Shown here: positions 1 to 13,619 of the stretch, in pieces
Position numbering within the stretch: the stretch's first letter is position 1
Layout: the number at the start of each line of letters is the position of its first letter
DNA from: Ophioderma brevispina
Lineage: Eukaryota > Echinodermata > Ophiuroidea > Amphilepidida > Ophiodermatidae
NCBI GenBank assembly: GCA_023653785.1
Contig: JAMKCH010035235.1
Location: 1-64,000, forward strand
Direction: 5' to 3'
Length of the DNA: 64,000 bases
Translations under genes and position numbers: made by a program
Notes under the pieces: generated by a model
Told to the model about the DNA's origin: nothing
The model's input: only the letters and a program-made list of their open reading frames with translations
Database searches by the model: none

Positions 1-2570
1 CTAATATGGTCCTTGGTGAAGAGAAACTCCATTTCCCCTTCAAAAACTAGCCAAAAAATCTTTTTTTAAAAAGGCCAAGCATCCTTCTGAGCGCTTGTGC
101 CTGAGCTCAAAAATTGAAAAAAGGATACATATCAAAATCCTCATTAATGGGTATCTTTTTTACCAAAGGACACTAATTAAATGGGTAAAGGATTCAAGTC
201 CCAGCTACACACCCTCGACCAAAGCAAATCTCAGTAGCCCTCCTCATGGTGCACGGTCAAATTTGCTTCAATTGTTGTGTAGCGAGGTTACAAAACTGTG
301 ACTTCTGTGTAGCATCTATGTAAAGAATATTAAAAGCAGTGCAGTCTAGTGTACTCTTAACAAAAGATTATGCTCCAACAAAGTCATAAAAATCAGAAAG
401 TTCCTGAAATTTAAAGGCTTGAAGCTATTAAACCATGCAATTTAAATTGCAGATACCCAATTTGGGTGCTTGTTTTAGGAGATCCTTCCTAATATGAACA
501 TTTAGACTCTGAAAGCATACTTTGATCAATTCTGTGAAAAACCCAGGCAAAACATCAATCTAAATTTGTAGAGAAAAAAATATAGGGAAATATAGGAATT
601 TTGGAAGTTTATAGGGTTTTATAGGGAGAGGGTAAAAAAATATAGGAAAAATATAGGAATTATAGTGACGCTGTTTGTGTTACTGCAACTGGTAATTCCA
701 CATTATTCCCACTTCCCCCATTGAAAAGATCAGGGCTATATTGGGAGTAGCTGGGGAAAATTTCAAACCAAAATTTCAAGGGGTAGTGTTTACTGCGTCT
801 CCCTGTAGACTTTTCAGGATTTTAATGCAATAACCGATAATTATTGACCATGGTCAAAATTAAACATAACCAATCAAGTTCTGCAATTTTTTATACATTG
901 ATCACAGAGAAGATTTGTGTCAATGTGCTGTGTTGTCATTGAAAGCGCACGGATAGTGATTGGTGAGAATAATCACTCATGTTACGCACTCCCTTGGCAA
1001 ATTTGTAATTGTTGAGGGATGATGACTTTTTTTATCCTTGCAAATGCACATCTTCTGAGTGTAATTTCTACACATGTCCAATCAGCGGTGAACTGTGAAA
1101 ATTGAAAGTATATAAGTTACTTGCACGGCTCTGCCTGGCCTGTGAAGACTGACTAGCCACATCCATTGGGATATTTGCACACTTGTATACCCTGTTATGT
1201 GAACGGCCAGGTCTCTAGTGTGACAATAACCCAGTACTTAAAGTCACATGCAATTTGCAATCCTGAAAGGATATTGGTGGATGATAAAATTCTCTGGTAA
1301 GGCTCCTGGTGTATACACTAGAATAGAATGATGAATAGATATGAATGATATGCATGGTAATATTGCCACTTGTGTCTTAATTCCTATTGATAGCTTTGTT
1401 GTGTGAATTGCCAGATGGAGATGCACACACTTCTTTGTAGGGAGTGAGTGAGTCTTAAAGTTTAACGACAACTCAACACTATTGTGTTATATCGTGTCAT
1501 AAGGTAAAAAAAATCTAACTTTTAAATAACAAATCTAGTTGAAACATCCACCATAGTAAATTCTAATCAAAACATTTTAAAAGTTAACAAATTTAAACAG
1601 ATCAGCCTCATTCAGGAAATTTATAACCCGAAGCGGCCTATTAATATCTAAAAGACGCATATTAAAAACGCATTTCAAATCAAATGACAACAATTGTAAA
1701 TAGATACATATCATACACTGATGAACCAGATCATCACCCATTCACGTATAAAATAAGATCCGCAATTGAATACAAAATTCACATAGCAAAAACACAGTTC
1801 ACAAGGACACTGATCAAATCCAAAGTATAATTATCATACATGATGACAAAGTTTCTCACCCATCCATTTATCAAGAAAAAATTTCAATTACAACTACGTA
1901 AAATCATATCATCCATCAGATCCCCTCAAAACCGATAAAGCAATACAATATTGAACATACGGCAATAGTTCACTTCATTTGGGCCCAAATGAGCATTACA
2001 GTTCCCTGCACTTTCAAAGTAGAGTGCCTGAACTTTGCTATTACTTTTGTAAAGGTCTTTTGTAATTAAAGGCTAGTAATGATTTGTCGTAGTTGCACAA
2101 ACGATAAAATGCTTGCTTCACATCATTGCCCACTAATGATGCATTCTTTTTATTCCCAACCAACTTGTGCTATTTATGATGACTTTCCACATTTAAAAGC
2201 TGCTTAAAAAATTACAAACAGCAAATTTGAAAGTGTTTAGTTGCTAACCAAAGTCTAGAACATCTGCAGACTTTATTTATAGCTCAGATGTACCAGACCT
2301 GTTATTAAAAAGGTGCAAAGCATATGCTACAGATACATATTGTAAGACCCTAGGGCATGTAATACTGATGTTTTTGTTTTCCACATGATTATTCAGACTT
2401 GTCAAATAGGTGTAAGCTGTAGTAGGGCATAATTGTTTCACCTGGGTACCATGGTAGAGCAATGCTGTGCATTGATGGTCTCTCACAAAGATTTTGTAAA
2501 TAAGGACGACATAAATACATAACTATATATAATGTAACGATTAAATAATGAAATACAAACTGTTCATTTA
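1..2570. other. Non-coding stretch, no gene seen
   Basis: AT-rich with a local tataggaa-type simple repeat at 580-660. I see no exon, RNA gene or defined transposon. An 18-bp perfect palindrome (tcatttgggcccaaatga) is at 1,975-1,992. Confidence 0.6.
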
Positions 2571-2577
2571 ATTTTTG

Positions 2578-3264
2578 TTAAAGGTGGGTGACCCGATCAG
2601 AGTGCGATTTTTCATGTGGTCCTCCCTCATATGAAGCATAATCAACCAAAAACTTTTTATACATTTTTAGTTAAATCAGTTTAGCGGTTTGGAGCAGAAG
2701 CAAAAATGTTACTAAATGCCTATAGGACCAGTGTGTGTTAAAGGGCACTATCATGATGCCACCCACAGAATCACAATATATGAAATTTGCGAACTTTAAA
2801 ATGAGGATAAATCTGTAGAATGTTTAAAAGCTATTTTTTTTCAACTGAATAAATGCAAGAAAAGGAAGAAAAAACGCAGGTTCGAAGAAATAACGCCATT
2901 CAATACAGTTGCCAGTAAGTGACCGACAGGCACAGTACATGCTAAAATATCAAATTTTTGTCCTTTTTTGCTTTTGTTTTTAAACACTTGCAGGCCTGTT
3001 GGATACCTATACTTATACAGGTGTGGTAAAATCTGATTTTTTATGATTTTTTTTTAATTTCTGATTTAGGCATCACTGATAGTGCCTCATTACATATGGA
3101 TGAATCACATTGGCACACGTTTCCATTCATAACACAAAAGGACATTTCCTGGCCTTTATTTCACTGGGTAATGAGAAAAATAGGAAATATGAATTCTTCT
3201 GATAATCCAAAATCTGCATTGTTTAGAAAGGTGGGAGAGGTTGTTAATCAGGTAACCCACCTAA
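2578..3264. mobile_element. MITE of TTAAAGGTGGG family, copy 1
   Basis: Left end ttaaaggtgggtgacccgat and right end caggtaacccacctaa are inverted. Shares internal blocks with copies at 34.95 and 62.89 kb (agcagaagcaaaaatgtta; aaaaggacatttcctggcct; ggtaatgagaaaaata). No coding capacity. Confidence 0.8.
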
Positions 3265-3454
3265 GAAGCCTAATAATGACTTTTTGTCACTCCCCCGACT
3301 CTTCTTTCCCATGAAATGCTATTGATACTTTTCACATGTAAGAAGATAAAATTTATTTCAACCTCCCCAGCTTGTTGATTTACTTCTTACATAATGATGA
3401 CATCATAGGAAATGATCCCTTTGTCTTAATGCAATTGAACTCTAATTAACTTAC

Positions 3455-3544
3455 CTGCCAATGACCCATCTGCTTCATGGCCTCAATGCATAGTGAACGG
3501 ACCCGCGCCCAACAAGCACGCAAGTGTCACCCGCATTCACCTAA
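3455..3544 (-). other. Exon-like block of unknown gene
   Basis: On the minus strand a pyrimidine-rich acceptor (ctctttag) and a consensus donor (GTAAGTTAA) bracket about 90 bp. The 3' two thirds read LRACWARVRSLCIEAMKQMG and HWQ up to the donor, a helix-like sequence. The frame is closed by a TGA near the 5' end unless a small indel is allowed. I do not recognise the protein, and it does not match dynactin. It could be an exon of a neighbouring minus-strand gene. Confidence 0.35.
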
Positions 3545-4622
3545 AGAGTTCTGGACCTGGAATTACAAAAGACCAATCAAACATTTTGGTATTCTTCCAT
3601 AATATCCAGTTTCTAAATATCATGTTTCCAGTGTAAATTGATTGTACTACTTAAGAAAAACAATTTGGTTCTCCATTGCATTCAAAGACCTATATTATCT
3701 TTATTTTGAAGGTTTGGTCAATAAAAAGGTTATGTATATTAGTCCTACAACTGACAGCAGTTGAATGGGACATACCGATTCCTGTCATTATATTGATTTT
3801 TCTTAAAAAAAACGATTTTGTAAATTAGTATCAGCATCCGATGCTATTTTTAACAGAAAGCTGGAACACCACAAAGTTCTGTCCGTCATTGAGAAATCGT
3901 TCCACTCACGAAAACGAAAAAAGCCTCTAACTTGACCTTGTCTACAACAACTGGAACAACTCATTTGTATGACACAGACACGTACTGGGCGCAATTTTCC
4001 CGGCTATTTCATTTGGGAAAGGATGTTTCCCAGCATTCTTCTTTGAATTATAATCAGAGATCTCCGATATAATTATTCTAATTCAAAATTCCTTCTTTTG
4101 CGATACATAAGCCAGTTCGAGCTTACCATTCACAAAGAGTTGTCTAGTCAATACCAATCCAATTGTGGCAAAAACTCAATTTTTTTTTAAATTGGGGGCG
4201 CCCTTCAAAAATGTGGCTGGTAGTGAATAGGGTAATATTTAGTGCACTACGTCATTTCATCTTACAATTAGGGGTCTGTGGATACTCACATCAAGCACCC
4301 ATAAGAGATGGAAGTTGGGCCTCCTTCAGATCCCTGTCGGGTCCTCCATTTCCTTTGGCTGGCCAGCCGAGACGTCGAATCTATTTTTTGAAACAAGAAT
4401 GGTATGACTTATTAGATGGCTTGAACATACTTTGCTCATACTACAGGGGGGCTGCTTTACCATGCTACTAACTAAATACATAAGAGGCAAATGTCCCTCT
4501 GATGCTTGTAATTTGATTTATCGTGCATCAACAAGATCGATAATTTCATCAACGCCCAGATAGTGCTTATCTCCACACCAGGGTAGTTTACTATTTGAAA
4601 TGGACTTGGCCACCAAAAGTTA

Positions 4623-5088
4623 AAGTGGTCCCATGGGTAGCTCAAATCAAGGGTTACTAAATAGGTCTAAAAAAAATAAAAAAAATAAAAAAAATAAAAA
4701 ATTTCAAACCAAAGTATGGTGTGCATTGTACCTTACTGAAGTTTTCAGCTCTTGATATCAAAATTACAGATACAGGCGTTTTCCACATTTTGTGTTAAAA
4801 TCATGTTTGTGGTTTTTTGTTGAAAGATGCCCTATCTTTTGAGTTATAGTTAGTTCCATGAGACCTGCGGCAAATATTTTTGTTATAGTACCCCCCAGCC
4901 CGTTTTCATTATAGCATAAAATATGAAAACACTGTATTTTGTGCTTTTTGTGTACTCAACCCTGTAAATATCTGGGAATGTCAGACAAAGATACCTACTC
5001 TTGGTTTCATTTGTTTTTATGACCACCTTTGACCAGACCTATCTTTAGACCTACTTAGTTTCCTTTCGGCTACCTATGGGACCATCTT
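4623..5088. mobile_element. MITE with about 45-bp inverted ends
   Basis: Left end aagtggtcccatgggtagct... to ...aaataggtctaaa; right end tttagacctacttag... to ...ctacctatgggaccatctt. The arms are clear inverses with a few mismatches. The interior includes an aaaaaataaaaaaaataaa run. No target duplication seen. Confidence 0.8.
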
Positions 5089-5089
5089 G

Positions 5090-7290
5090 AATTAATGGTG
5101 GATGTCACATTTCCAAGTATGCTCTAAATTCCAAGTTTCACGCTGAAGTATAAGTGCCTCCTCGCATGAATGTAAACATGCAGAGATGTAACAAAGGAGG
5201 AGTCCGTTCCGGAAATCCAAAATTTAAACCGCAGAAGCCAAATTTTAGCGAGCTTCCGGTGAAGCTCTGGGGACGTATTTTCTCTTACGCGATTTGGGGG
5301 TACATGACCATTCGCCAAATAAATTGGTAGTCAAAACTTGTGTTTTGATGCATTTCTTACTTACTACATACATACATACAGTAAATTTAAAAAAAGAAAA
5401 ATTTTTTATTATTTATGCCAAAAATGCCGAAAATCCGGAAATTTCCGAAAAGTTACATCTCTCAACATGAAGCCATGGCCAGAGTGTTGAATGTTTGACA
5501 AATCCACTCTATTTAATCTGCACATCCCTAAGAGCTTTAATCTGAAACCTTGAACAAATTTTAAAAAAGTGGCAACACATCTCAAAATCAGACATTTGGC
5601 TCCATTTTGTGTGTTTTCCATTACTAATCAGGTTATATAAATGGGATACTAGTGAGTGGTCCTGATATGATTAAAATATTGGTAGTGCCCCCAATGCTGC
5701 TATTGGAACTTAGGAGACTTGTTTGATTTAGTTTGATCTAACAACACATCACCTCATTGTTTCCAATCTAGCACACAGCTGCTTGACCCTGTGCAAATTG
5801 GTCTCTTTTTTTAAATTTTATAACAATTCTAAGCAGTGGCAACACAATTTTACAACTGATATAATAGAGAAGCCTATCTATTAATCTTTGCAAAATCAGA
5901 ATAATGCATTGCGTAATCTTACCATATAGGCCTACAAAGGTCATTATTTGTATAATGTTATAACGCCCGCTATAAATTTGCCATTCTCCATAAGGAGATA
6001 CCGTGGTAAACATAAAATAACACTATATACCCTGAATGTCACTCCAACCCGTACTGATGTATTTACTAATTGTATGTAGCACTTTTTGCGCTGGACTTCA
6101 ATGAAAAGCAGTTTTTGGTATTGCTATATGCTATGTTTTCGTTCTTTCCTTGCTCATCGTCTACCCCTTTAAAATCTTTTTCTAGCATCTAAAATTCCCC
6201 CATAAGAAAATGGCATCATTGTCATATATTAGAACTGTTATTACACATGTATTTTATTTTCACATGTATATGCTATTTGTTCAGTTACACTCTTGTCGTA
6301 CTCTTATACCCATGTATATTTATCATCAGGTATTCTGTTATCACCTTAAGAGAGCATAATTCCTACATCTCCCGTAGATAGCAATTTGTTTTTCCCTGTG
6401 TCAACGATTTATTATTTTCATTCTTTATTACCTTATTGTTACTACGATTCATTGATATCAGTGAAGGGTTAATTACAATGGTGTACACATGGCACGTCTT
6501 TTTTTTTTCTTATCTCCATTCCCTACGGGCCTCAACATACTTTTTAAGTTAAATTGTAGTACTGTAAAATTACATGTTTATTTACATACGTTATTTTTGT
6601 AACTTTCTAGTCATGTTCAAATATGCTATTACCACTATGCCTTTAATTATCAATTTGCTCATATGACTCATCTTTTAATTATCACATGTTATGCTGCAGT
6701 ATGGTCAATCATATTTTTTCAGTTTCGGTATAGGGAAAGAATGAGAGGGGTGGGGGGTGTGCGGGGATATGGGAGGGAAGTGTAGAATAAGGAAAATAAG
6801 TTAGAAGGGTGGGAGGGGTCGAAGGTAGTCATTGTGACGTGGAATGTATTTTTGCTCATTTCCTTCCTTACCGGCCAAGAGCATATGACTTATGTTCCTG
6901 CCCTTACAACCTCTGATTTCGCCGCTCTAAAGGCCAACGACTTAATGATTTTATTATTTTTCCCATGTATACATATATGCAATTGATCTCAATCTAAAGC
7001 TAAAAACACAATGTGAGTCCACTTATCGTACCTACTCTTCCCTCGCAATTCCCCCCCCACTATCTTCCACATCACGTTCTTCAAGTTACTTTTTGGTTCC
7101 GCACAACACTGACAACGATAGGTTTACTTTCGTGTAGCCCACATTGTAATAGTGGGATAACAAACATCTTCCATTTGAACTAAATTTATTTTATCATACC
7201 ACCTTCGCTAACCGCTCATTTAACGAAGGTAGAGAGCTTAGCTCACCCACCCCGGCTCACCATTTGTACATATTGTAATTTTTTTTTGTT
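5090..7290. other. Non-coding stretch, possibly 5' part of the LINE
   Basis: No gene recognised. 6,740-6,830 is G-rich (ggggtggggggtgtgcgggg), and 6,100-6,500 is T-rich. The 5' UTR of the LINE that becomes readable near 7.3 kb may lie here, but nothing proves it. Confidence 0.5.
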
Positions 7291-7299
7291 AATGAATCA

Positions 7300-10200
7300 A
7301 GCGATTTGCCAAACGTTGATTACATACATTTGTTGTTGTATATTTTACTTAATTTTCCCACTTCTGTTCTCGCACATGTCCAGTTACCTGATTGTAACAT
7401 TTTGAATGTACCACCCAACTTTGACCATTTCAATTCGATGATCCCACCATCACTCTCGACATCGATAATGACTGCAACATTGGACCATATCCAAAGTCCC
7501 ACTGTAGTTATTACCTTAGCGACGGTCCTAATGATCACTTAAATCTAAGGATAACCCAGTTGTCATTATTTCCATCATAATGGTTCTAGTTTAAGTCAGC
7601 ACTCACCGTGTCTACTAATTATCTCTCTACCATAATCATAACTTTCATATTTTTTTAATTTTTTAGGTTTTTTCTTTTTTTAATTAGATTTGATTCTACC
7701 TTAGTTGACATCGATGGGTTTATTCTTATTATTCCATTCGTCCAAGAAGAGAGGGAGGCGGTGCCCCCTTTTCATTCACCCCAAGATTGACTATGAGACA
7801 AGGACCGACCTCAACATAATTCCCTGATTGCGACTCTATATTTATCGAAATAAATGACAACAATTCCACATAATAAAACCATCATTGGTATATCTATCGC
7901 CCAGATTCAGTTAACCCTTGATGGTTTTTATCACGAGCTTTCACGTGTCCTTTAATACAGTTAACAATGAAACAAAAACTTGTAATATGGGCGTTATAAC
8001 ATCGATCTTCTGGATTGTGACTTCTGATCCTAAAGTCAATGACTTTGTTAATCTTATTTTTTCAAATGGTTTTTTCCTACCATTGATAGGCCCCCTATGA
8101 ACCCAATAACAGAAACTACTGCCACGATCTGATAACATCATAACAATGATCTCTTTAGCAATGTTAATTCGGGCGTCTTAGTCACTGATATTTCAGAACC
8201 ATTTCCCAGTTTTTCCCATCAAATTTTTCAATATAACGCCAGAGTTAGCTTGCTATAAAAATAATTTTCCATAAATAAAATTCACGCCAAACTTAAGCCG
8301 GACAACCAAAGGGGTTTTAAAAATGGATTATCATCCGCAACATGGCAGCATGTTTACGATGATGACAATCCCGAACGGCTTTTAACACCGTTCACCAGTA
8401 AATTACAAATATATTTTAATAGCCCCTGTCCTGTTAAAATCCAATAAATTCTTCTAACCTAACACACCTAGGAAACCCTGGATCACATTGGGCCTAATTA
8501 ATCGATCAACACTAAAGATAAACTATTTAGGAATATCGCTCAACCCAGTGATGATAATAAACTAAAATACACAAAATATCGCACTATTCTAATTAATCTC
8601 TTGCGCGGGCGAAGCGTAATCATATCACAGCAGAGCTTGATGCACACAGGAACAACATGAAAAAAACAAAAAAATAAACAAAACAAATGGCAAACCCTAA
8701 ATAATCTTCTCGGTAGAAATAAAAACCCAAAAACCACCCTCATACTTTATTTGACTTCCATTGCCTGAAATTAAAGACACCAGTGAAATCGCTAACAAAT
8801 CAAATCAATGACTTTTACCAATCATAGGCCATCACTGGCTTCTAAAATACCCCCCTTCCTTACAACGTTAATCCTAGCAATTGCAGTTCATCTCGATTTC
8901 CCCCCATACTATAATTTCCTCGCTACAACAGGAGGATTGTGGTATTACCTCACAAATGAACCTAGTAACAGCTGTGGCGTCGATGGTATTAGCTCAAACA
9001 ATATCAACAATTTTAACACACATTATGAGCCTATTATGTACATATTCAATCTTTCCATATCCACCGTATTGTCCATCTAAAATTAAAAGTTTGCTAAGTT
9101 ATTCCCGATCTTTAAACTGGTGATAAGCATTCTTTCAGTAATTACAGGCCAATATCCATCCGTTCCCAGCCTTATCCATGATTCTTGAAAAATTCATTTA
9201 TAAACAGAATCATCGCCTTCTTGATAAACATAAAATCCTCCCAATACTCACTCCTGCCCAGTTTGGCTTTAGGCCTAAACCTCCACCTTCATGGCATCAA
9301 TAAACGTCATAATAGAAATTACTAACTTCCCCTCTACCAAAAACCTGCACTGCTGGGAATCTTTTCTCTTTTCTAGATCTCAGCAAAGCTTTCGATACTC
9401 TTGATCACAAAATTCTCATTATAAACTAAAAAAATATGTTATAAGAGGTACTACTGCCAATACTTGGTTTGAAAATTACCTGGATCACCGAAAACAATTC
9501 GTTGATTATAACCGACACCACTCATCCACGTCTTCGATCAGTTTGCTGCGTACTCCAAGGCTCATTCTAGACCCCTTTTCTTCTACTTTATATTAATGAC
9601 CTCCCTCAGTGCTCTCCTAATCTTCAATTTATCATGTTCGCGGAGTACACTAACTATTCTGTCTGTCTAACAAGAACCTATTACTTAATCCACTTTAAAT
9701 AAAGAAGTAACACCATATATCTAATTGGTTTAAAATAAATAAACTTTCTCTAAACATTAAAAAAAACTAATTTTATGGTATTCATAATACACAACCCATT
9801 ACCACCAAAAGATATTAAAATTATTATCGCATAAACCACTGACAAGTAAACACAACTAAATTTTTAGCATTTTAATTGATGAGTGCCATGTCTTGGAAAA
9901 TCACACCCCCTGTTTTTTTTCACATGTTACTAATAATTTCTAATTGAGACGGTATCTCAGAAAGTTAAACCCTTTCCTGCCCCTTGAATTCACTGACCAC
10001 CCTATATAATACGCCTTTGGTCTTTCCCTTACATCAACTACTGTGTACTGTGCCATATCTTGGCTGATAAAAAAGAATCTCATCTTCATCTGTTTTGTAT
10101 GCCAAAACGATCATACGGTCATGCACCAATTCACTTTGGCTAGCCCATACAGACCCTCTTCTCTCCTCCTCATGAATACGCTTTTAAAATTCATGACATC

Positions 10201-10905
10201 TACTTCTTGTTCCAGACTGCACAGTTTCGTATAAATACCATCATACCTAATTCCATTTCCTCCCAATATCTTAGATGATCATTTTTTCTTGACTCTACAA
10301 GACGCTCCATGCCCTATGACACCCGATCGTCTAAGGACTTGTATGTTAGACAAAAAACACCAGACTTGCTGACAACACCATTAGGATCCAAGGATTCCAT
10401 TTTATGGAATTCGTTGAATGACAGTCTTAAACAATCCCCATCCTTAGCTATTTTTAAAAGAGCAATTCTCAAACCAACAATCTCATTGATTTTTATTCTG
10501 TGCAATTAATTAATTGTCTTATAATTTGGTTAACTTATATGATTCATTATATGCCTTACTGTTTTTTTTTCTCTCCTCCTTTGTATTTTGTTTCAATCTA
10601 TTTAATTGTAATTTTTGGTCAGCACCCTTATTTCCCCGTGTGCTCGTAATTTAAAGTCATTGTATTTATGCCTTATCAAATTAAGTTTCATACTTTAATG
10701 TTGTTAATGGTGTAATTTACCACTGGTGCCCCTAATTACCACGCCCTGCGTTTTAAGTTGCATCCACATCTCTTGCATATTGTATATTATATCTAATCAA
10801 TTTTTTGTTCTATTAATTAAAAAACAATATTTTTATTTGTTAACATATATTTATCTTTACTGTACAATGTGTATGAGATGGAAATAAACCCTGAAACCTG
10901 AACCT
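7300..10905 (+). mobile_element. Degenerate CR1/L2-like non-LTR retrotransposon
   Basis: Recognisable in order on the plus strand, over several shifting frames: an endonuclease part (FDHFNSMI near 7,420; FVNLIFSNGFF near 8,040; GVLVTDISEPFPSF near 8,170), a linker (KPWIT and KYTKYRTILINLLR near 8,470-8,610), a reverse transcriptase (NYRPIS-like at 9,140; FLDLSKAFDTLDHKIL near 9,375-9,415; LLFLLYINDLP-like near 9,580), and a C-terminal tail (LWNSLNDSLKQSPSLAIFK near 10,405). The catalytic FADD is FAEY at 9,637-9,648, and many stops and indels are present, so the copy is dead. The 3' end carries gaaataaaccctgaaacctg, typical of this superclade's short-repeat ends. The 5' limit is uncertain. Confidence 0.85.
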
Positions 10906-11735
10906 GATAAACTATAGCAGTTAACCCCACTGATTAATCCACTGTGAGGGCATGGCCTTTGTGTCTTGTGCAATCCAATTTTGTTCTTGCAGCATACCAT
11001 TCTAGCAAACTGTTTCAGCTCTCCATTGGTGCCATCCATTTCTTTCAGCAGGAAGAGAAAATCTGGTCTCCTGCATGGCCTAAATTGAAGAAACAAAACA
11101 CAGATTCTTCCTTACCAGAATCAAATACGACCTTCTGGTTGTGTATGGAATCTATATCATATTCAAGTATTAATAAGGCGTGATGCACCTAGGCAGTATA
11201 TATATCCTGAGTTATAAACCGCCATTAATTGCCTGGCAATCCATGTTGATTACCTCAATCAATAAAATGTTTAGTGACATCACTTTGACTGTAAAAAAAC
11301 AAAAACAAGTCACAATCACCGACTTTATTTATAACCCAACCCTTGGATGCTCCTGAAACTGTACAACCAGAATTGGGGTGCCTCCCATCATATGATATGA
11401 GACATACGCACTTCACTATTATAGTTATGGACACCACCCCAATTGGCCATCATATTGTCATATTTGGAAAGCCCTATGCATATCATAGAAACATGCAAGT
11501 TTTTATATTTTGTGGCATTTATTGATTGAAAACACAACTGATGCCACAGGGTTATCCCTCTGACTCAAATACTAGCTTAGCTCAGGCCCTGCTCTAATGT
11601 AACCGGAGCGAGTTTGAGTGATACTGATCCAGTAACTGTATGATATATATATTACTTGCATTATTCTGTAAGCCTTAGGTAATACGGAAATATCTCGAAA
11701 GGGCAATCAACAATGAAATTATTCAAAAACAACAT

Positions 11736-11890
11736 TATGATTTATAAATCATCTAACTGAAGCCTGATTTCCTTTCCAATGTTGAACTGAAATGATGCAT
11801 TTCCCTTCTGAGAGAGGAACTGCCCCCAAAATACCTATTTTAGCACCCTAAAAGATGAAATGGTCGCGACATTGGACCCCAGGTGACACA
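11736..11890. repeat. DIRS inverted terminal repeat, left
   Basis: Inverted match to 16,640-16,770. Shared blocks include the ttcccttctgagagag motif and the segment around cctattttagcaccctaaaag, whose complement is at about 16,655-16,685. Confidence 0.85.
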
Positions 11891-11984
11891 TGTCGGCCAT
11901 AGCTCTTCCTTAATTCCGTTTTGCCTCAAGCCCACACGGACGCGCGTATATATCATGCATGTGGGGCGGGCCTGGAATGGGGAA

Positions 11985-12110
11985 GTCAACATTGGAAAGG
12001 AAATCAGGCTTCAGTTAGATGATTTAGTAAAAACATAATGTGTTTTTGAATAAATCATTACACCTGAACTGATTTCCTTTACACAATGTTGACTGAAATA
12101 GATGCATTAA
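11985..12110. repeat. DIRS internal complementary region
   Basis: aacattggaaaggaaatcag (about 11,990) is the inverse of the left ITR, and ctgatttcctttacacaatg (about 12,069) repeats it directly. Such a region bridging the two termini is used in DIRS replication to complete the circular intermediate. Here it is still readable. Confidence 0.8.
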
Positions 12111-12239
12111 CCCCCCTTGAATGAATCTTGTTCCAACACACCAGACTGACTCACTCAGTCGGAGGTCGAACATGATATCTCATAGCATCAACAGAATGCA
12201 GCCCAAGCGAGACCTGCACTAACATAAAGTACATATGTT

Positions 12240-13413
12240 AAGGGCCTAAAAGCATTAACATAAAAATCGGGGACAAATAGATGCTCCTCCTACACGAAAT
12301 ATCTCCGGTGCGAGCGTCATAGTCGGCATCCGGATGGGAGACTTTATGTATAGTGTAGTTGAAATTTAGTGTTGTTTCTGCATGAGTGCCCTCGCAAACG
12401 TTCTCCTCCTTTGGTAGTTTTGTAACGTTCTGTATAAGCAACCGACGAAAACGTTGTGGGAGCCGCTCCACGACTAGCTTTGCAGATTTTCGGCAATGGC
12501 TGATTCCGCGGTGATAGGCCCAGGACGACGTGAATGTTACGGACTGAATGGGCTCGCGCTTGGGAAGCTCCTATCCCCGCGTTGGAGTCATTAATAACAG
12601 CGCTTATCCATCTAACAATTGTCCGCTTTCGACGGCGGACCTGTGGGTGGAAGCGGTGTAGAAACAACGGATCGTTCGAGCCCTGAGCGGACTAGTTTTA
12701 CGTTTATAGTATCAAGGGCCCAACGTGACCCCACAAGGCTATCTTCCGCACCCGAAGAGTGACATGCAATTCGGGCTAAGATAGTTGTTGATTGTCGGAA
12801 TGAGGATGACTCATTCTTAGCCAGAAAACCCGGCCTAAAGAACAATTTGACCCTGTCCAGAGAGAAATTCTACGCTGACATGCGATATTCTTATCTCGAG
12901 CATCGTCTCCAGAGGCGAGAGCGAACCAGGAAACCGTCTCAAGGTGACATGTTTTAGTGATGCCTCAGCCATTGGTTTCGAACGGTCTTCACTAATATCT
13001 AAGACTGAAATAAGGTCCCAGGGTGGGACCTTCTTCCTGGCCGGAGGTCGTATATTAAACATCCCCTCTACAAGGAGACGGATCGAGCCATCATCATTAA
13101 TGGTCGACCCGTCGTCGAAACCTCTATGGATCGCTAGGATAGCGACTTGTAGTTTTTCTTCTGACAGTCGAAGTTTTCCAAGTCCACTATCAAAGCGATC
13201 AGTGAGAAAGTCAGCGAACTCGGCTACAGATGCCCGAGTCGGAGACACCTCTCGTTGCTCACAACCAGCGGAAGTAGGGTCCCAAATACGACTTAGAGTA
13301 AGCGTCCATTGTGGACTTTTCCGTTCTTCATTTCCTTCTTCCTGTCTGCTATGAGCGGTCAAGCCCTCTGCGACAAGCCAATCCTCGGCATCGCTGCCGG
13401 ATAAGGTGCCCAC
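12240..13413 (-). pseudogene. DIRS tyrosine recombinase, frameshifted
   Basis: The N-terminal SAM-like part reads AEFADFLTDRFDSGLGKLRL, HRGFDDGST, LVEGMFNIRPPARKKVPPWD and ASLKHVTLRR (13,000-13,250). The catalytic part follows in other frames: an HxxR box (AHSVRNI, about 12,545), PKICKASRGAAPTTF (about 12,480) and a tyrosine-bearing HYT near 12,350. These match the DIRS integrase, which inserts circular cDNA without target duplication. Stops and shifts separate the blocks. Confidence 0.85.
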
Positions 13414-13619
13414 GCAGTCACGCTAGTGCTCCCAGCGACAGACTTTGCGCTCCCCCGCCCCCCCGTCCGTAAGGGATACTAGGTCCGGACGGTTTCGTAG
13501 ACTCACAGCAGCGGCCGAGCCCAATCGATCCACCCATTGGCTAAACCAAAGGTGTTTCGGCCAAAAAAGGAGGCGATTAGGAAGACACGGCCAACGCCCC
13601 CCTCCCCCCATTTTCGAAC

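Noticed and set aside
4163..4471. 102-codon plus-strand frame
   Set aside because: No domain recognised and no splice or start context; probably chance.
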